DNA from: Minisyncoccota bacterium
GTDB taxonomy: Bacteria > Patescibacteriota > Minisyncoccia > Minisyncoccales > CG1-02-41-26
DNA: 62,352 nt
Assembly (NCBI GenBank): GCA_028712605.1
Contig: JAQTPV010000001.1
Span: 1 to 62,352, forward strand
Direction of reading: 5' to 3'
Shown here: positions 7,409 through 15,658 of the stretch, one piece after another
Layout of the letters: each line of letters opens with the position of its first letter
Position numbering within the stretch: the first letter of the stretch is position 1
Notes under the pieces: model-generated
Seen by the model: only the letters and a program-made list of their open reading frames with translations
What the model was told of the DNA's origin: nothing
The model's database searches: none
Made by a program: the position numbers and the translations under genes

Positions 7409-8386
7409 ATGTTTGATAAAGGCATCATCGCCAAATTAAAACAAAAGGGATTAACCGGCCGAGGAGGAGCAGGTTTTCCAACCTGGCAAAAATGGGAAGC
7501 AGTCAAAAATATTCAAGCCGACAAACGCTACATCGTCTGCAATGCTTCAGAGGGCGAGCCTTTTATTTTAAAAGACAAGTATATCTTAGAAAATTATCCA
7601 GAGGAAGTTATCTATGGCCTCAAAATCGCTCTCAAGGCAATACCTAAATCCGAGGCTATCATTTATTTAAACGAATTTTATTATCAACAGTTTAAAAATA
7701 AACTGGAAAAATTAATCGCCGCCTCTCCCATTACTTTATTTAGCAAGCCCGGCGGCTATTTGAAGGGCGAAGAAACAACCCTGCTCAATATTATTGAAGG
7801 TGAAAAGGCTGAGCCCAGGGTGAAGCCTCCCTACCCTACCGAAAAAGGATTATGGGGTAAGCCAACCCTAATCAACAACGTAGAAACTTTTTATTGGATT
7901 AGTAAGATTGCCAAAAATGAATATCAGGGTCATAGATTCTACAGTATTGAAGGGGAGGTTAAAAACAGAGGCGTTTTTGAGTTGCCTGAAACATATACCA
8001 TCAAACAAATCTTAGAACAAACGGGCAATTACCCAAATTTTTCTTTTTTTCTACAGGTTGGCGGCGGGGCCAGCGGTGCCATTATGACACCTAATGAATT
8101 AGATCAGCCGATTAAGGGGGCTGGGGCTATTTTAGTTTTTAATAAACAAAATACTGACCCCTTACAATTGATGGCTGGCTGGGCCGAATTTTTTATTCGG
8201 GAAAACTGCGACCAATGCACTCCCTGTCGTGAAGGGGTTTATCGCCTCAAAGAAGCCTTAGCCAAAGGCGAGATTAAAAAAGAGGCTATTGATGAAGTTT
8301 TGCTTGCTTTGGAAAAGACTTCTTTCTGCCCTTTAGGCAAAAGTATAAGCACGCCATTTAAAACAGCCTTGCAAAAACTCTTTTAA
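7409..8386 (+). CDS. NuoF-like (HydB/HndC-type) NADH- and FMN-binding subunit
   Basis: This 325-residue protein matches the core of the 51-kDa NADH dehydrogenase / hydrogenase beta-subunit family. The glycine-rich TGRGGAGFPTW loop (near residue 17) binds NADH and FMN, and CNASEGEP and GYLKGEETTLL are family motifs. Near the C-terminus CDQCTPCREG plus a later Cys in SFCPLGKS ligate a [4Fe-4S] cluster. The protein begins at the flavodoxin-like core, so it lacks the N-terminal thioredoxin-like [2Fe-2S] domain of HndC/HydB. It lies 10 bp upstream of the [FeFe]-hydrogenase gene, so it probably passes electrons between NAD(H) and the hydrogenase. No NuoE-type gene is adjacent. Confidence 0.88.
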   Translation: MFDKGIIAKLKQKGLTGRGGAGFPTWQKWEAVKNIQADKRYIVCNASEGEPFILKDKYILENYPEEVIYGLKIALKAIPKSEAIIYLNEFYYQQFKNKLEKLIAASPITLFSKPGGYLKGEETTLLNIIEGEKAEPRVKPPYPTEKGLWGKPTLINNVETFYWISKIAKNEYQGHRFYSIEGEVKNRGVFELPETYTIKQILEQTGNYPNFSFFLQVGGGASGAIMTPNELDQPIKGAGAILVFNKQNTDPLQLMAGWAEFFIRENCDQCTPCREGVYRLKEALAKGEIKKEAIDEVLLALEKTSFCPLGKSISTPFKTALQKLF

Positions 8387-8396
8387 TCTTAATCGC

Positions 8397-10145
8397 ATGA
8401 AAAAGATAAACATAACGATTGACGGCAAAAAGATAATAGCCGACGAAGGGCAAACGATTTTAGAGGTGGCCGCAGAAAATGGCATTCAGATACCCTCTTT
8501 ATGCTACCATCCCGATTTATCAGTAAAGGCTAACTGCCGAATCTGCATAGTTTCTGTAAAAGGCTTAACCTCCCCGCAAACCGCCTGTTCTACTAAGGTC
8601 CAAAAGGGCATGGAGATAACTACTGAATCGCCAGAGATTGCCAAACTAAGAAAAATCAATCTGGAGCTAATCTTTAGCCAGCATAAAGAAGAGTGCGCCG
8701 ATTGTGTTTGGAATTTTAATTGCCAATTGTTAGAGCTATCTAAAAAATACAAATTGCAGATTACGCGCTTTTCTGATCGCAAAAGCGGCTTTCCAATCTA
8801 CAACTTTGGCCCCGCCTTACAATTTGACTCCTCAAAATGTATTGACTGCCGCAACTGTGTAGAGGTTTGCCATAAGCAGCAAGTGGGCCATCTACAAATT
8901 GTTTCCAAAAACAACCTGCAAGAGATTATACCCAACGACAAAAATCCTTGTATTTTTTGCGGACAATGTATCATTCACTGCCCAGCTGGTGCTTTTGAGG
9001 GTGTGGGCGAGTTTGAAGAAATTGAAACCCCCTTGGCTGATAAAAACAAGGTGGTAGTTTTCCAATTCGCCCCGGCTATTAGAACTACCATCGGCGAAGA
9101 GTTTAATTTACCTCCTGGAGAAGACTTAACTGGTCAGATTGTAGCGGGCTTAAAACAATTGGGTGCTAACTATGTTTTTGATGTTTCCTGTGGCGCTGAT
9201 TTTACCACTCTGGAAGAGGCCACCGAATCCTTAGAAAGAATAAGAAAAAATGAAAATTTGCCGCTGTTTTCTAGTTGCTGCCCAGCCTGGGTTAGGTTTA
9301 TAGAAGTTTATTACCCTCAATTAATCCCCCACCTTACTACTGCCCGCTCACCGCATGTTATTTTAGGGAGCATTTTAAAAAGTTATTGGGCCACAAAGTA
9401 TCAAATTGACCCTGTAAATTTAGTGGTTGTTTCCATAATGCCTTGCGTGGCTAAAAAATATGAGATAACGAGAGATGAACTAAGAATCCACCCTACGGAG
9501 TCAATTGCAGCCAATGCCCCGACTTTATTTGGGGAAGCGGACAGGATCCCTCCTGTTGATTATGTCCTAACCACCAGGGAGCTGGCTAAACTTTTCAAGA
9601 AACATAAAATTGATTTAACGAAAATAGACCCTACCCCAGCAGATGACCCCTTTGGTAACTATTCTGGAGCTGGCGTGATCTATGGAGCCTCGGGAGGCGT
9701 CATGGAGTCGGCCTTAAGGACAGCTTTTAGCCTCGTTTCTGGTGGCCAAAAAATACAAATAGAGTTCCAAGAGGTCCGGGGACAAAAAGGCCTGAAAACT
9801 GCTCAAGTTGACCTTAACGGCAAAAAGATCAAGGTGGCCGTGGCCAACGGCTTAGAAAATGCCGTAAAAATTATTCAGGGCTTAAATAAAGAATATAAAG
9901 ATTATGCCTGCATTGAAGTTATGGCGTGTCCTGGCGGCTGCATTGGCGGCGGAGGACAGCCCTTACCAACTAACGCTTCCGTCAGAAAAGCCAGGGCTGA
10001 AGGATTATATAAAATTGATGAAAAGAAAGAACTAAAAATGGCACACGAAAATCCAGCCCTAAAAAAAGTCCACGAAGAATTTTTAACAACCGAAGAAATA
10101 AAGCAAAAAATCTGCCATACTTATTATTCAGCAAAAAATAATTAA
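8397..10145 (+). CDS. hydA: [FeFe]-hydrogenase, NADH-linked type (HydA/HndD)
   Basis: This 582-residue enzyme catalyses reversible H2 formation. The N-terminus is a [2Fe-2S] plant-type ferredoxin domain (Cys36, Cys47, Cys50, Cys64). It is followed by the His-Cys3 [4Fe-4S] site (His96, Cys100, Cys103, Cys109) and two CxxCxxC ferredoxin clusters (about 144-200). The H-cluster domain has all three signatures: SSCCPAW (Cys294, Cys295), MPCVAKKYE (Cys350) and MACPGGCIGGGGQP (Cys511, Cys515). A C-terminal small-subunit-like tail is present. The modular make-up matches the group A, NAD(P)H-linked or bifurcating enzymes. No maturation genes (hydE, hydF, hydG) are in the window. Confidence 0.95.
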   Translation: MKKINITIDGKKIIADEGQTILEVAAENGIQIPSLCYHPDLSVKANCRICIVSVKGLTSPQTACSTKVQKGMEITTESPEIAKLRKINLELIFSQHKEECADCVWNFNCQLLELSKKYKLQITRFSDRKSGFPIYNFGPALQFDSSKCIDCRNCVEVCHKQQVGHLQIVSKNNLQEIIPNDKNPCIFCGQCIIHCPAGAFEGVGEFEEIETPLADKNKVVVFQFAPAIRTTIGEEFNLPPGEDLTGQIVAGLKQLGANYVFDVSCGADFTTLEEATESLERIRKNENLPLFSSCCPAWVRFIEVYYPQLIPHLTTARSPHVILGSILKSYWATKYQIDPVNLVVVSIMPCVAKKYEITRDELRIHPTESIAANAPTLFGEADRIPPVDYVLTTRELAKLFKKHKIDLTKIDPTPADDPFGNYSGAGVIYGASGGVMESALRTAFSLVSGGQKIQIEFQEVRGQKGLKTAQVDLNGKKIKVAVANGLENAVKIIQGLNKEYKDYACIEVMACPGGCIGGGGQPLPTNASVRKARAEGLYKIDEKKELKMAHENPALKKVHEEFLTTEEIKQKICHTYYSAKNN

Positions 10146-10148
10146 ACT

Positions 10149-10664
10149 ATGCAAACAAAAATCATCGCTCTCAACAGATATCAAATTCTGTCTTTGGCTA
10201 AATTTGGGACGCTATTGGGTGTTGCCATTATCGCCCCACTTCTGCACCAACAGTTAATTACTGGCACAATAGTTAATGCCGTTCTATTCGCCAGCACCAT
10301 ATTTTTAGGCTGGCCGGCGGCGGTGACTATCGGCGTCTTACCATCATTATTCGCCTTGGCTTTTGGCACTCTGCCACAACCATTAGCTCTAATGATTCCT
10401 TTTATAGTGGCAAGCAACGCCATTTTAGTGATCTCTTTTTACTTTTTGAAAAGCAAAGGCTTCTGGTTGGCTGTCCTTGCTGCTGCCTTTCTCAAATTTC
10501 TGTTTCTCCTAGCCGCCAGTCAGTTAATTATAAAAATTGCTTTAAACGGCCCAATAGCTAAAAGCATCGCCCAAATGATGTCCCTACCACAATTAATCAC
10601 CGCCTTATTGGGAGGCGTTCTGGTTTATTGTGCCTTAAGGCTATCTAAAAGACCCATTGCTTAA
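10149..10664 (+). CDS. Hydrogenase-linked integral membrane protein (ECF S-component-like)
   Basis: This 171-residue protein consists of about five or six hydrophobic helices with very few charges. The pattern (short N-terminal amphipathic part, GWPAAVTIGVLPSLFALAFG, NAILVISFYFLKSKGF) resembles the small substrate-binding S components of ECF transporters, and similar proteins are often found next to [FeFe]-hydrogenase genes. The start is 3 bp after the hydA stop, so co-translation is likely. The substrate is unknown; a role in cofactor or metal supply is only an inference. A terminator follows at 10685. Confidence 0.6.
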   Translation: MQTKIIALNRYQILSLAKFGTLLGVAIIAPLLHQQLITGTIVNAVLFASTIFLGWPAAVTIGVLPSLFALAFGTLPQPLALMIPFIVASNAILVISFYFLKSKGFWLAVLAAAFLKFLFLLAASQLIIKIALNGPIAKSIAQMMSLPQLITALLGGVLVYCALRLSKRPIA

Positions 10665-10684
10665 ATATATAGCAAATAAATTCT

Positions 10685-10716
10685 TGGCGGCTGACTGCAG
10701 TCAGCCAGTGTTTTTA
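10685..10716 (+). terminator. Terminator of the hydrogenase operon
   Basis: A perfect palindrome, GGCTGACTG/CAGTCAGCC (10689-10706), is followed within a few bases by five T residues (10711-10715). It lies 25 bp after the last hydrogenase-operon stop. Confidence 0.75.
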
Positions 10717-10779
10717 TATTGCCTTACTACCTAAAAAATGCTAAATTGGAGAGTAAATATAAGGTTAAAATTCAAAATT

Positions 10780-12390
10780 ATGCAAAAAAGATATCTCATT
10801 ATAATCATCGTGCTTTTAGTAATTATCATAGGCGGAAGTATCGCTTTAAACAAAGGGGGGCAAAAACCAACCTATGACTTTATTGTCGTTAAAAAACAAA
10901 ATTTGGTACAAGAGGTCAGTGTGACGGGCAAGGTAAGGCCGGCTGAAAATGTTCAGTTAACATTTGAAAAAGGCGGCAGGGTAATCCATATTTTCAAACA
11001 AATCGGCGATCCGGTCAAGATAGGAGACCCCTTAGTAGAACTAGAAAATTATGACCTCAAGGCTCAATTGGCCCAAGCCCAAGCTGCAGCTGACCTACAA
11101 TCAGCCAATTTAGCTGAACTAAAAAAAGGTACTAGGATAGAAGAGTTGCAGGTCGCTCAAACTAAAGTGGATAATGCCCAGAAAAATTTAGAAACTGTAA
11201 AATTTAAGGCTCAAACCGATTTGGCTAATCTTTACGATGATGTAAAGGACACGTTAAATGAAGCCTTTATCAAAGCCGATGATGCTGTTAATAAACAAAC
11301 AGCCGAGCTGTTTACTGATCCAACCACTAACAACCCAAAAATAAGATTTGCCGTTTCCAATGTCCAAATTAAAAACGATACGGAATGGCAAAGGGTGCTC
11401 GCCAGAAATACCCTACAAACCTTCCAAACCGAATTAGCCAACCTCTCCCCAACCAATTACCAGCAACTAGATGACGAATTAGTTAAAGCTGATGGATATT
11501 TAGACATTATTAAGGATTACCTCAATAAAACTAACGACTCTCTGATATTTTCTCTAGGTGTGGAGCAAACGACTCTCACAGCCTATCAGGGGTATGTCAA
11601 TACCAGCCGGACTAACGTCAACACAGTAGCTGCAAGCGTCAATAGCCAAAAACAGTCAATTGCCGCCCAAAAGGCTACCAACCAACAGAACATTGATACC
11701 GCCCAAAGCACTCTGGATTCAGCCCAAAAAGAACTAATTTTAAAGCAGGCGCCGGCCACGCCAGAACAGTTATCCGCACAGGAAGCCCAGCTGCAACAAG
11801 CCCAAGCCAATGTAGAAAACATCCGGGCTCAAATAGCCAAAAGCATACTAAGGTCCCCCATCAATGGCGTGGTGGCTAAAATGGAGGCTAAACTGGGCGA
11901 AGTGGCTAATGCCCAAAGCTTAGTGGCTGAAGTTATTTCTCAAGCTAAATTTCAAGTGGAAGTTAATATACCCGAGGCTGATATCGCCAAAGTGGAAGTT
12001 AATAATCCAGCGAAAATCACCTTGGATGCCTATGGCAGTGATGTAATTTTTGAAGCGACTGTAGTCAAGATTGAACCATCGGCCACTATTGTTGAGGGAA
12101 TACCAACCTATAAAACCACCCTGCAATTTAAGGATGACAGTGACAAAATAAAATCCGGCATGACTGCCAATCTGGATATATTAACAGCCAATAAGGAAAA
12201 TGTTATAGCTGTGCCCTATCGAGCCGTCATTGATCAAAATGGAGAAAAGTTTGTAAAAATATTAAAGGATAAAAACGTCGTTGAAGAAAGGGCTGTTTCT
12301 ATCGGCCTAAGAGGTTCTGATGGAAACATTGAAATATTAGAAGGATTGAGTGAAGGAGAAAAAGTAATAACTTTTGACAGAAGCAAATAA
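10780..12390 (+). CDS. MacA-like periplasmic-adaptor-type (HlyD/MFP) efflux protein
   Basis: The ATG at 10780 gives 536 residues; an upstream ATG at 10738 would place extra residues before the membrane anchor. An N-terminal transmembrane helix (about residues 5-24) is followed by a lipoyl half-motif (VRPAENVQLTFEKGG), a long Ala/Gln-rich alpha-hairpin (about 90-360), the second lipoyl half (SPINGVVAKMEAKLGEV) and beta-barrel/MP domains. These proteins connect an inner-membrane ABC or RND exporter to the outside. The hairpin is long for MacA and contains an extra helical insert. It overlaps the next gene by one base (TAATG), so it is the adaptor of the ABC transporter that follows. Confidence 0.88.
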   Translation: MQKRYLIIIIVLLVIIIGGSIALNKGGQKPTYDFIVVKKQNLVQEVSVTGKVRPAENVQLTFEKGGRVIHIFKQIGDPVKIGDPLVELENYDLKAQLAQAQAAADLQSANLAELKKGTRIEELQVAQTKVDNAQKNLETVKFKAQTDLANLYDDVKDTLNEAFIKADDAVNKQTAELFTDPTTNNPKIRFAVSNVQIKNDTEWQRVLARNTLQTFQTELANLSPTNYQQLDDELVKADGYLDIIKDYLNKTNDSLIFSLGVEQTTLTAYQGYVNTSRTNVNTVAASVNSQKQSIAAQKATNQQNIDTAQSTLDSAQKELILKQAPATPEQLSAQEAQLQQAQANVENIRAQIAKSILRSPINGVVAKMEAKLGEVANAQSLVAEVISQAKFQVEVNIPEADIAKVEVNNPAKITLDAYGSDVIFEATVVKIEPSATIVEGIPTYKTTLQFKDDSDKIKSGMTANLDILTANKENVIAVPYRAVIDQNGEKFVKILKDKNVVEERAVSIGLRGSDGNIEILEGLSEGEKVITFDRSK

Positions 12391-13115
12391 TGGAAAATCT
12401 ACTAATAGAAGTTAAAAATTTAGAAAAAACATATCTTGATGGAGAAACGCAAACCCGCGCCCTAAGCGGCGTGTCTTTTAATATCAAAGAGGGTGAATTT
12501 GTGGCTGTAATGGGACCCTCTGGATCAGGCAAGTCAACCCTTTTGCATATTTTAGGGTTTTTGGATGATTACACTAAAGGAACTTACTATTTTGACGGTA
12601 AGGATGCAAGTAAATATTCTCAACAAGAAATAGCCAGGGTTAGGAATAAAAAAATGGGATTTATATTCCAAGCGTTTAACCTGCTACCCAGAACAACGGT
12701 GCTTGAAAATGTAAAGCTCCCTCTCTTGTATTCGGGGACAAAAGAGTTTCTTTGGAATAAAACGGCCGAGGAAGCGATAGGACAGGTTGGACTTTCTCAT
12801 AGGATAAACCATGAGACATCCCAGCTTTCAGGAGGAGAAAAGCAAAGGGTGGCTATCGCTCGGGCTTTAGTAAACGAACCGCCGGTTATTTTTGCTGACG
12901 AACCGACAGGGAACCTAGACTCAAAATCGGGTAGTCAAGTCATGGAAATTATAGAAAAATTAAATAATGAAGGACATACAATAATTCTCATAACCCATGA
13001 AACTTATACGGCTGAATATGCCCAAAGAATTATCAAATTAAAGGACGGATTAATTGAAAGTGACGACCAGGTAACTCAAAGAAGGAGAAACGCCTTAAAC
13101 AGCTTCAATAAATAA
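12390..13115 (+). CDS. ABC transporter ATP-binding protein (MacB/LolD type)
   Basis: This 241-residue ATPase has Walker A GPSGSGKST (about residue 42), the Q-loop FQAFNLLPR, the signature LSGGEKQRVAIARAL, Walker B VIFADEPTGNLDS, and the H-loop in ILITHE. The MGFIFQAFNLLPRTTVLENV block is typical of the MacB/LolD/FtsE subfamily that powers mechanotransmission-type exporters. It overlaps the adaptor gene by one base and is followed 3 bp later by the permease gene, so adaptor, ATPase and permease form one operon. The cargo (peptide, antibiotic or lipoprotein) cannot be told from sequence. Confidence 0.93.
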   Translation: MENLLIEVKNLEKTYLDGETQTRALSGVSFNIKEGEFVAVMGPSGSGKSTLLHILGFLDDYTKGTYYFDGKDASKYSQQEIARVRNKKMGFIFQAFNLLPRTTVLENVKLPLLYSGTKEFLWNKTAEEAIGQVGLSHRINHETSQLSGGEKQRVAIARALVNEPPVIFADEPTGNLDSKSGSQVMEIIEKLNNEGHTIILITHETYTAEYAQRIIKLKDGLIESDDQVTQRRRNALNSFNK

Positions 13116-13118
13116 TTT

Positions 13119-14357
13119 ATGACTTTTAAGAATAGCTTCAAAACAGCCATAAGGGGGCTGCAGACAAACGGATCACGCTCTGCATTAACTATTTTGGGAA
13201 TTGTTATAGGCATCACAGCCATAATTTTAATTATGTCGCTAGGCCAGGGCGCTCAAGATCTTATTCTGAATCAAGTCAAAGGGCTGGGCTCAAACACAAT
13301 CATTATAGAACCAGGCAGGGAGCCCCAAGGTCCATCTGATTTTTCTTCCATATTTACCGATTCTTTAAAAGACCGCGAGCTAAAAGCCTTGCAAATGAAA
13401 TCCAATGTACCCGGCCTACTTGATATTACTCCTGTGGTAGTGTCCAATAACAATGTATCTTTTGAAAATGAAGTAAAAACCTTTAATATAGTGGGATGCT
13501 CCGAATTAATGGCTAAAATAACAGGTGTTTATCCCCAAGAAGGAGATTTTTACACTCAAGAGCAAATTCAGCAGATAGCCCAAGTAGCCGTGATCGGCTT
13601 TGAAGTTAAAGACAACCTATTTGGAGATTCAAGCGCCCTAAATAAAGAAATCCGAATTAAAAATAAAATTTTTAAAGTTATAGGCATTTTACCGCAGAAA
13701 GGTACTGTTGGCCTATTTAATGTTGACAAAGCGGTATTTATCCCCTATACGACCGCCCAGAAATACCTCTCTGGGACCAATTACTACAATGAGTTCATTG
13801 CCAGGGCCGTTGATGAAAAATCTGTGCTCTATACGGTGCAGGATATTAAAGTTACCTTAAGGGAGCTGCATAATATCTCCGACCCCGAAAAAGATGATTT
13901 TCATATTGTCACCCAAGAGGATATTGCCCAAAGAGTGGGTACGGTAACATCAATCTTAACAGTATTTTTGGCAGCAATTGCGGCCATATCGCTGGTGGTT
14001 GGAGGAATTGGCATTATGAATATTATGCTGGTGTCAGTAACCGAAAGAACAAGAGAGATTGGGCTAAGGAAGGCCTTAGGGGCAACCGATAAAAACATTC
14101 TAACGCAATTCCTTTTGGAATCTGTTTTGCTAACCAGCATCGGAGGGCTGGTTGGAATTTTGCTAGGTTCATTTTTCTCTTTTTTATCGGCAATCATACT
14201 TACCCAGGTTGTTGGCTCTAATTGGGTATTCACTGTTTCTATTAATGCTATCTTACTTGGCTTGGGCGTTTCAGCTTTTGTGGGCTTAGTTTTTGGCCTT
14301 TATCCTGCTCGGTCCGCCTCCCGAAAGTCCCCCATGGAAGCCCTAAGATACGAGTAA
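13119..14357 (+). CDS. ABC transporter permease (MacB/FtsX family)
   Basis: This 412-residue permease has the MacB layout: a first transmembrane helix (about 20-42) after FKTAIRGLQTNGSRSALTILGI, a large extracytoplasmic MacB core domain (about 45-275), and three C-terminal helices of the FtsX domain. The FtsX part shows the conserved TERTREIGLRKALGAT coupling segment and ends in LYPARSASRKSPMEALRYE. Unlike Gram-negative MacB the ATPase is a separate protein, as in most monoderm bacteria. With the adaptor and ATPase upstream it would make a tripartite exporter. Confidence 0.92.
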   Translation: MTFKNSFKTAIRGLQTNGSRSALTILGIVIGITAIILIMSLGQGAQDLILNQVKGLGSNTIIIEPGREPQGPSDFSSIFTDSLKDRELKALQMKSNVPGLLDITPVVVSNNNVSFENEVKTFNIVGCSELMAKITGVYPQEGDFYTQEQIQQIAQVAVIGFEVKDNLFGDSSALNKEIRIKNKIFKVIGILPQKGTVGLFNVDKAVFIPYTTAQKYLSGTNYYNEFIARAVDEKSVLYTVQDIKVTLRELHNISDPEKDDFHIVTQEDIAQRVGTVTSILTVFLAAIAAISLVVGGIGIMNIMLVSVTERTREIGLRKALGATDKNILTQFLLESVLLTSIGGLVGILLGSFFSFLSAIILTQVVGSNWVFTVSINAILLGLGVSAFVGLVFGLYPARSASRKSPMEALRYE

Positions 14358-14365
14358 AAATGGGT

Positions 14366-14395
14366 TTGACAGCAATCAAATGAAAGGAGTACAAT
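14366..14395 (+). promoter_or_regulatory. Promoter of the 6S-like RNA
   Basis: A perfect TTGACA (14366-14371) and TACAAT (14390-14395) are 18 bp apart. The predicted start is about 14402, exactly where the foldable RNA begins. No ORF follows on this strand. Confidence 0.7.
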
Positions 14396-14401
14396 AATGT
14401 T

Positions 14402-14531
14402 GGCCCTGTCTCTTCAAGTTGGGAGAATAACTTTTTATCAGGGAGTCTGCTTTTTGCTAAACCTGTGGGTTCAGCAATAGGACACCCACTTGGATTTAAG
14501 TTCCAACTTAGTGAGGCAGGACTTTTGTTTT
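14402..14531 (+). ncRNA. Putative small RNA, 6S (SsrS)-like long hairpin
   Basis: The termini pair (CCTGTCTC at 14405-14412 with GAGGCAGG at 14513-14520), then AAGTTGG (14416-14422) pairs with CCAACTT (14503-14509). A large asymmetric internal bubble follows, and GTGGGT/ACCCAC (14465-14470 with 14484-14489) makes the apical stem. The transcript would end in a run of U (TTTTGTTTT). A single long hairpin with a central open bubble, own promoter and about 125 nt length is the hallmark of 6S RNA, which mimics an open promoter for RNA polymerase. Primary sequence does not prove it; another sRNA is possible. Confidence 0.5.
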
Positions 14532-14534
14532 AAC

Positions 14535-14565
14535 AAAAAACCCTAAACCAGATAATGATTTAGGG
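14535..14565 (-). terminator. Intrinsic terminator of the leftward kinase gene
   Basis: On the minus strand CCCTAAA/TTTAGGG (14565-14559 with 14547-14541) encloses an 11-nt loop and is followed by six T residues (14540-14535). It lies 16 bp after the stop at 14581. Confidence 0.8.
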
Positions 14566-14580
14566 AAAGTAAACTCTTCC

Positions 14581-15654
14581 TTAAATATTCAACACTTTAA
14601 CTAATTGCTTAATAAGTGAAACGATAATCGGGGGAGGCATTAAACTGTAAGACGGCGCCCCCTCGTCGTCGTTAATCTGCCAAGGTTTTTCCTTAATTTT
14701 CACAATGCCATTAGCATCTTTTTCATAAACATATTCGGGAGTAATCTCATAATCATCCACATATTCATTGGCCTTATCAATAGGCACAGAATTTCTTAAC
14801 AAAACCTTAGGTATACCATGTAAATTGAAGGCTTGCTTAACCAAATCCTCGTCTGTTTGCAATCTGTCCTTAATCGGCCCAATGCCCAATTCATCACCCT
14901 CTTTAGATACCATACGGTGCTCTCCAGCACAAGTTGAATTGTCGCACATCAAATAAAAGCTGCTTTTCTCTTCATCCCAGCCGGCTTTTTTAGTAGGTAA
15001 AAGTTTCGTGTTTCTGGAGCTTTGGCAGGCCGGACAAACCACTCTGTATTTAATACGTTCGTCAATAACCGACTCGGGAACATCAATTAAAACAAAAACG
15101 TCTGGATCGTCTCTGTAGCCCACCAAATCCCGAAAGAATAAGGAGTAAGATACTTGATCTAAGGTCCGAGGGAAACCATCAATAAAAATCGCCATCTTTT
15201 TCATTTTAGCAATCTGCATTTTAACCACTGCCAAGATTAATTCAGAGGGCAGAAGGAATTGAGTACTCCTGGATCTCAAGGCTTCAATAATCTCCGGTAA
15301 AGAAATAAAGCCCCGATAAACCTTAGATAGCTCCTTTTCCCATTCCTTTCTTTTAAGATCATCTCTGACAATTTCATCTAAAGACCTGATCATGTCACCA
15401 ATAGAAAGATGCATAATCCGGTCAGGGGCTACGATTTCTTGAAGCATTTTAGCGTAAGTACCCTTGCCCGAATTCTTTTTACCTAAAAGATAGGCAATAA
15501 AAGTATTATCTTTTAAATAATCTCTTAAACGCTTGATTTCGTCGCCAGCTTTTAGCTCAAAATACTGTTTTCTTTGCCCTGCGTCAGTTAAATCAAATTT
15601 CTGGTTGACGCCTGCAATTTTTGTTTTAAATAAAGGAAATTGTATGTTCCGCAT
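14581..15654 (-). CDS. Adenylate-kinase-like nucleoside monophosphate kinase, extended form
   Basis: This 357-residue protein is a P-loop kinase of the adenylate kinase type, which interconverts nucleotides. The phosphate-binding loop is GKKNSGKGT (about residue 58) instead of the usual GxPGSGKGT. FIDGFPRT is the conserved NMP-kinase motif, and a LID region carries four cysteines in two CxxC-like pairs (CPAC and CDNSTC), a zinc-type LID. It is much longer than adk (about 215 residues), with extra N- and C-terminal parts. The ATG at 15654 is taken because it lies 4 bp after the upstream stop; the longer frame overlaps that gene. Substrate specificity is uncertain. Confidence 0.75.
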   Translation of the reverse strand: MRNIQFPLFKTKIAGVNQKFDLTDAGQRKQYFELKAGDEIKRLRDYLKDNTFIAYLLGKKNSGKGTYAKMLQEIVAPDRIMHLSIGDMIRSLDEIVRDDLKRKEWEKELSKVYRGFISLPEIIEALRSRSTQFLLPSELILAVVKMQIAKMKKMAIFIDGFPRTLDQVSYSLFFRDLVGYRDDPDVFVLIDVPESVIDERIKYRVVCPACQSSRNTKLLPTKKAGWDEEKSSFYLMCDNSTCAGEHRMVSKEGDELGIGPIKDRLQTDEDLVKQAFNLHGIPKVLLRNSVPIDKANEYVDDYEITPEYVYEKDANGIVKIKEKPWQINDDEGAPSYSLMPPPIIVSLIKQLVKVLNI

Positions 15655-15658
15655 ATTT

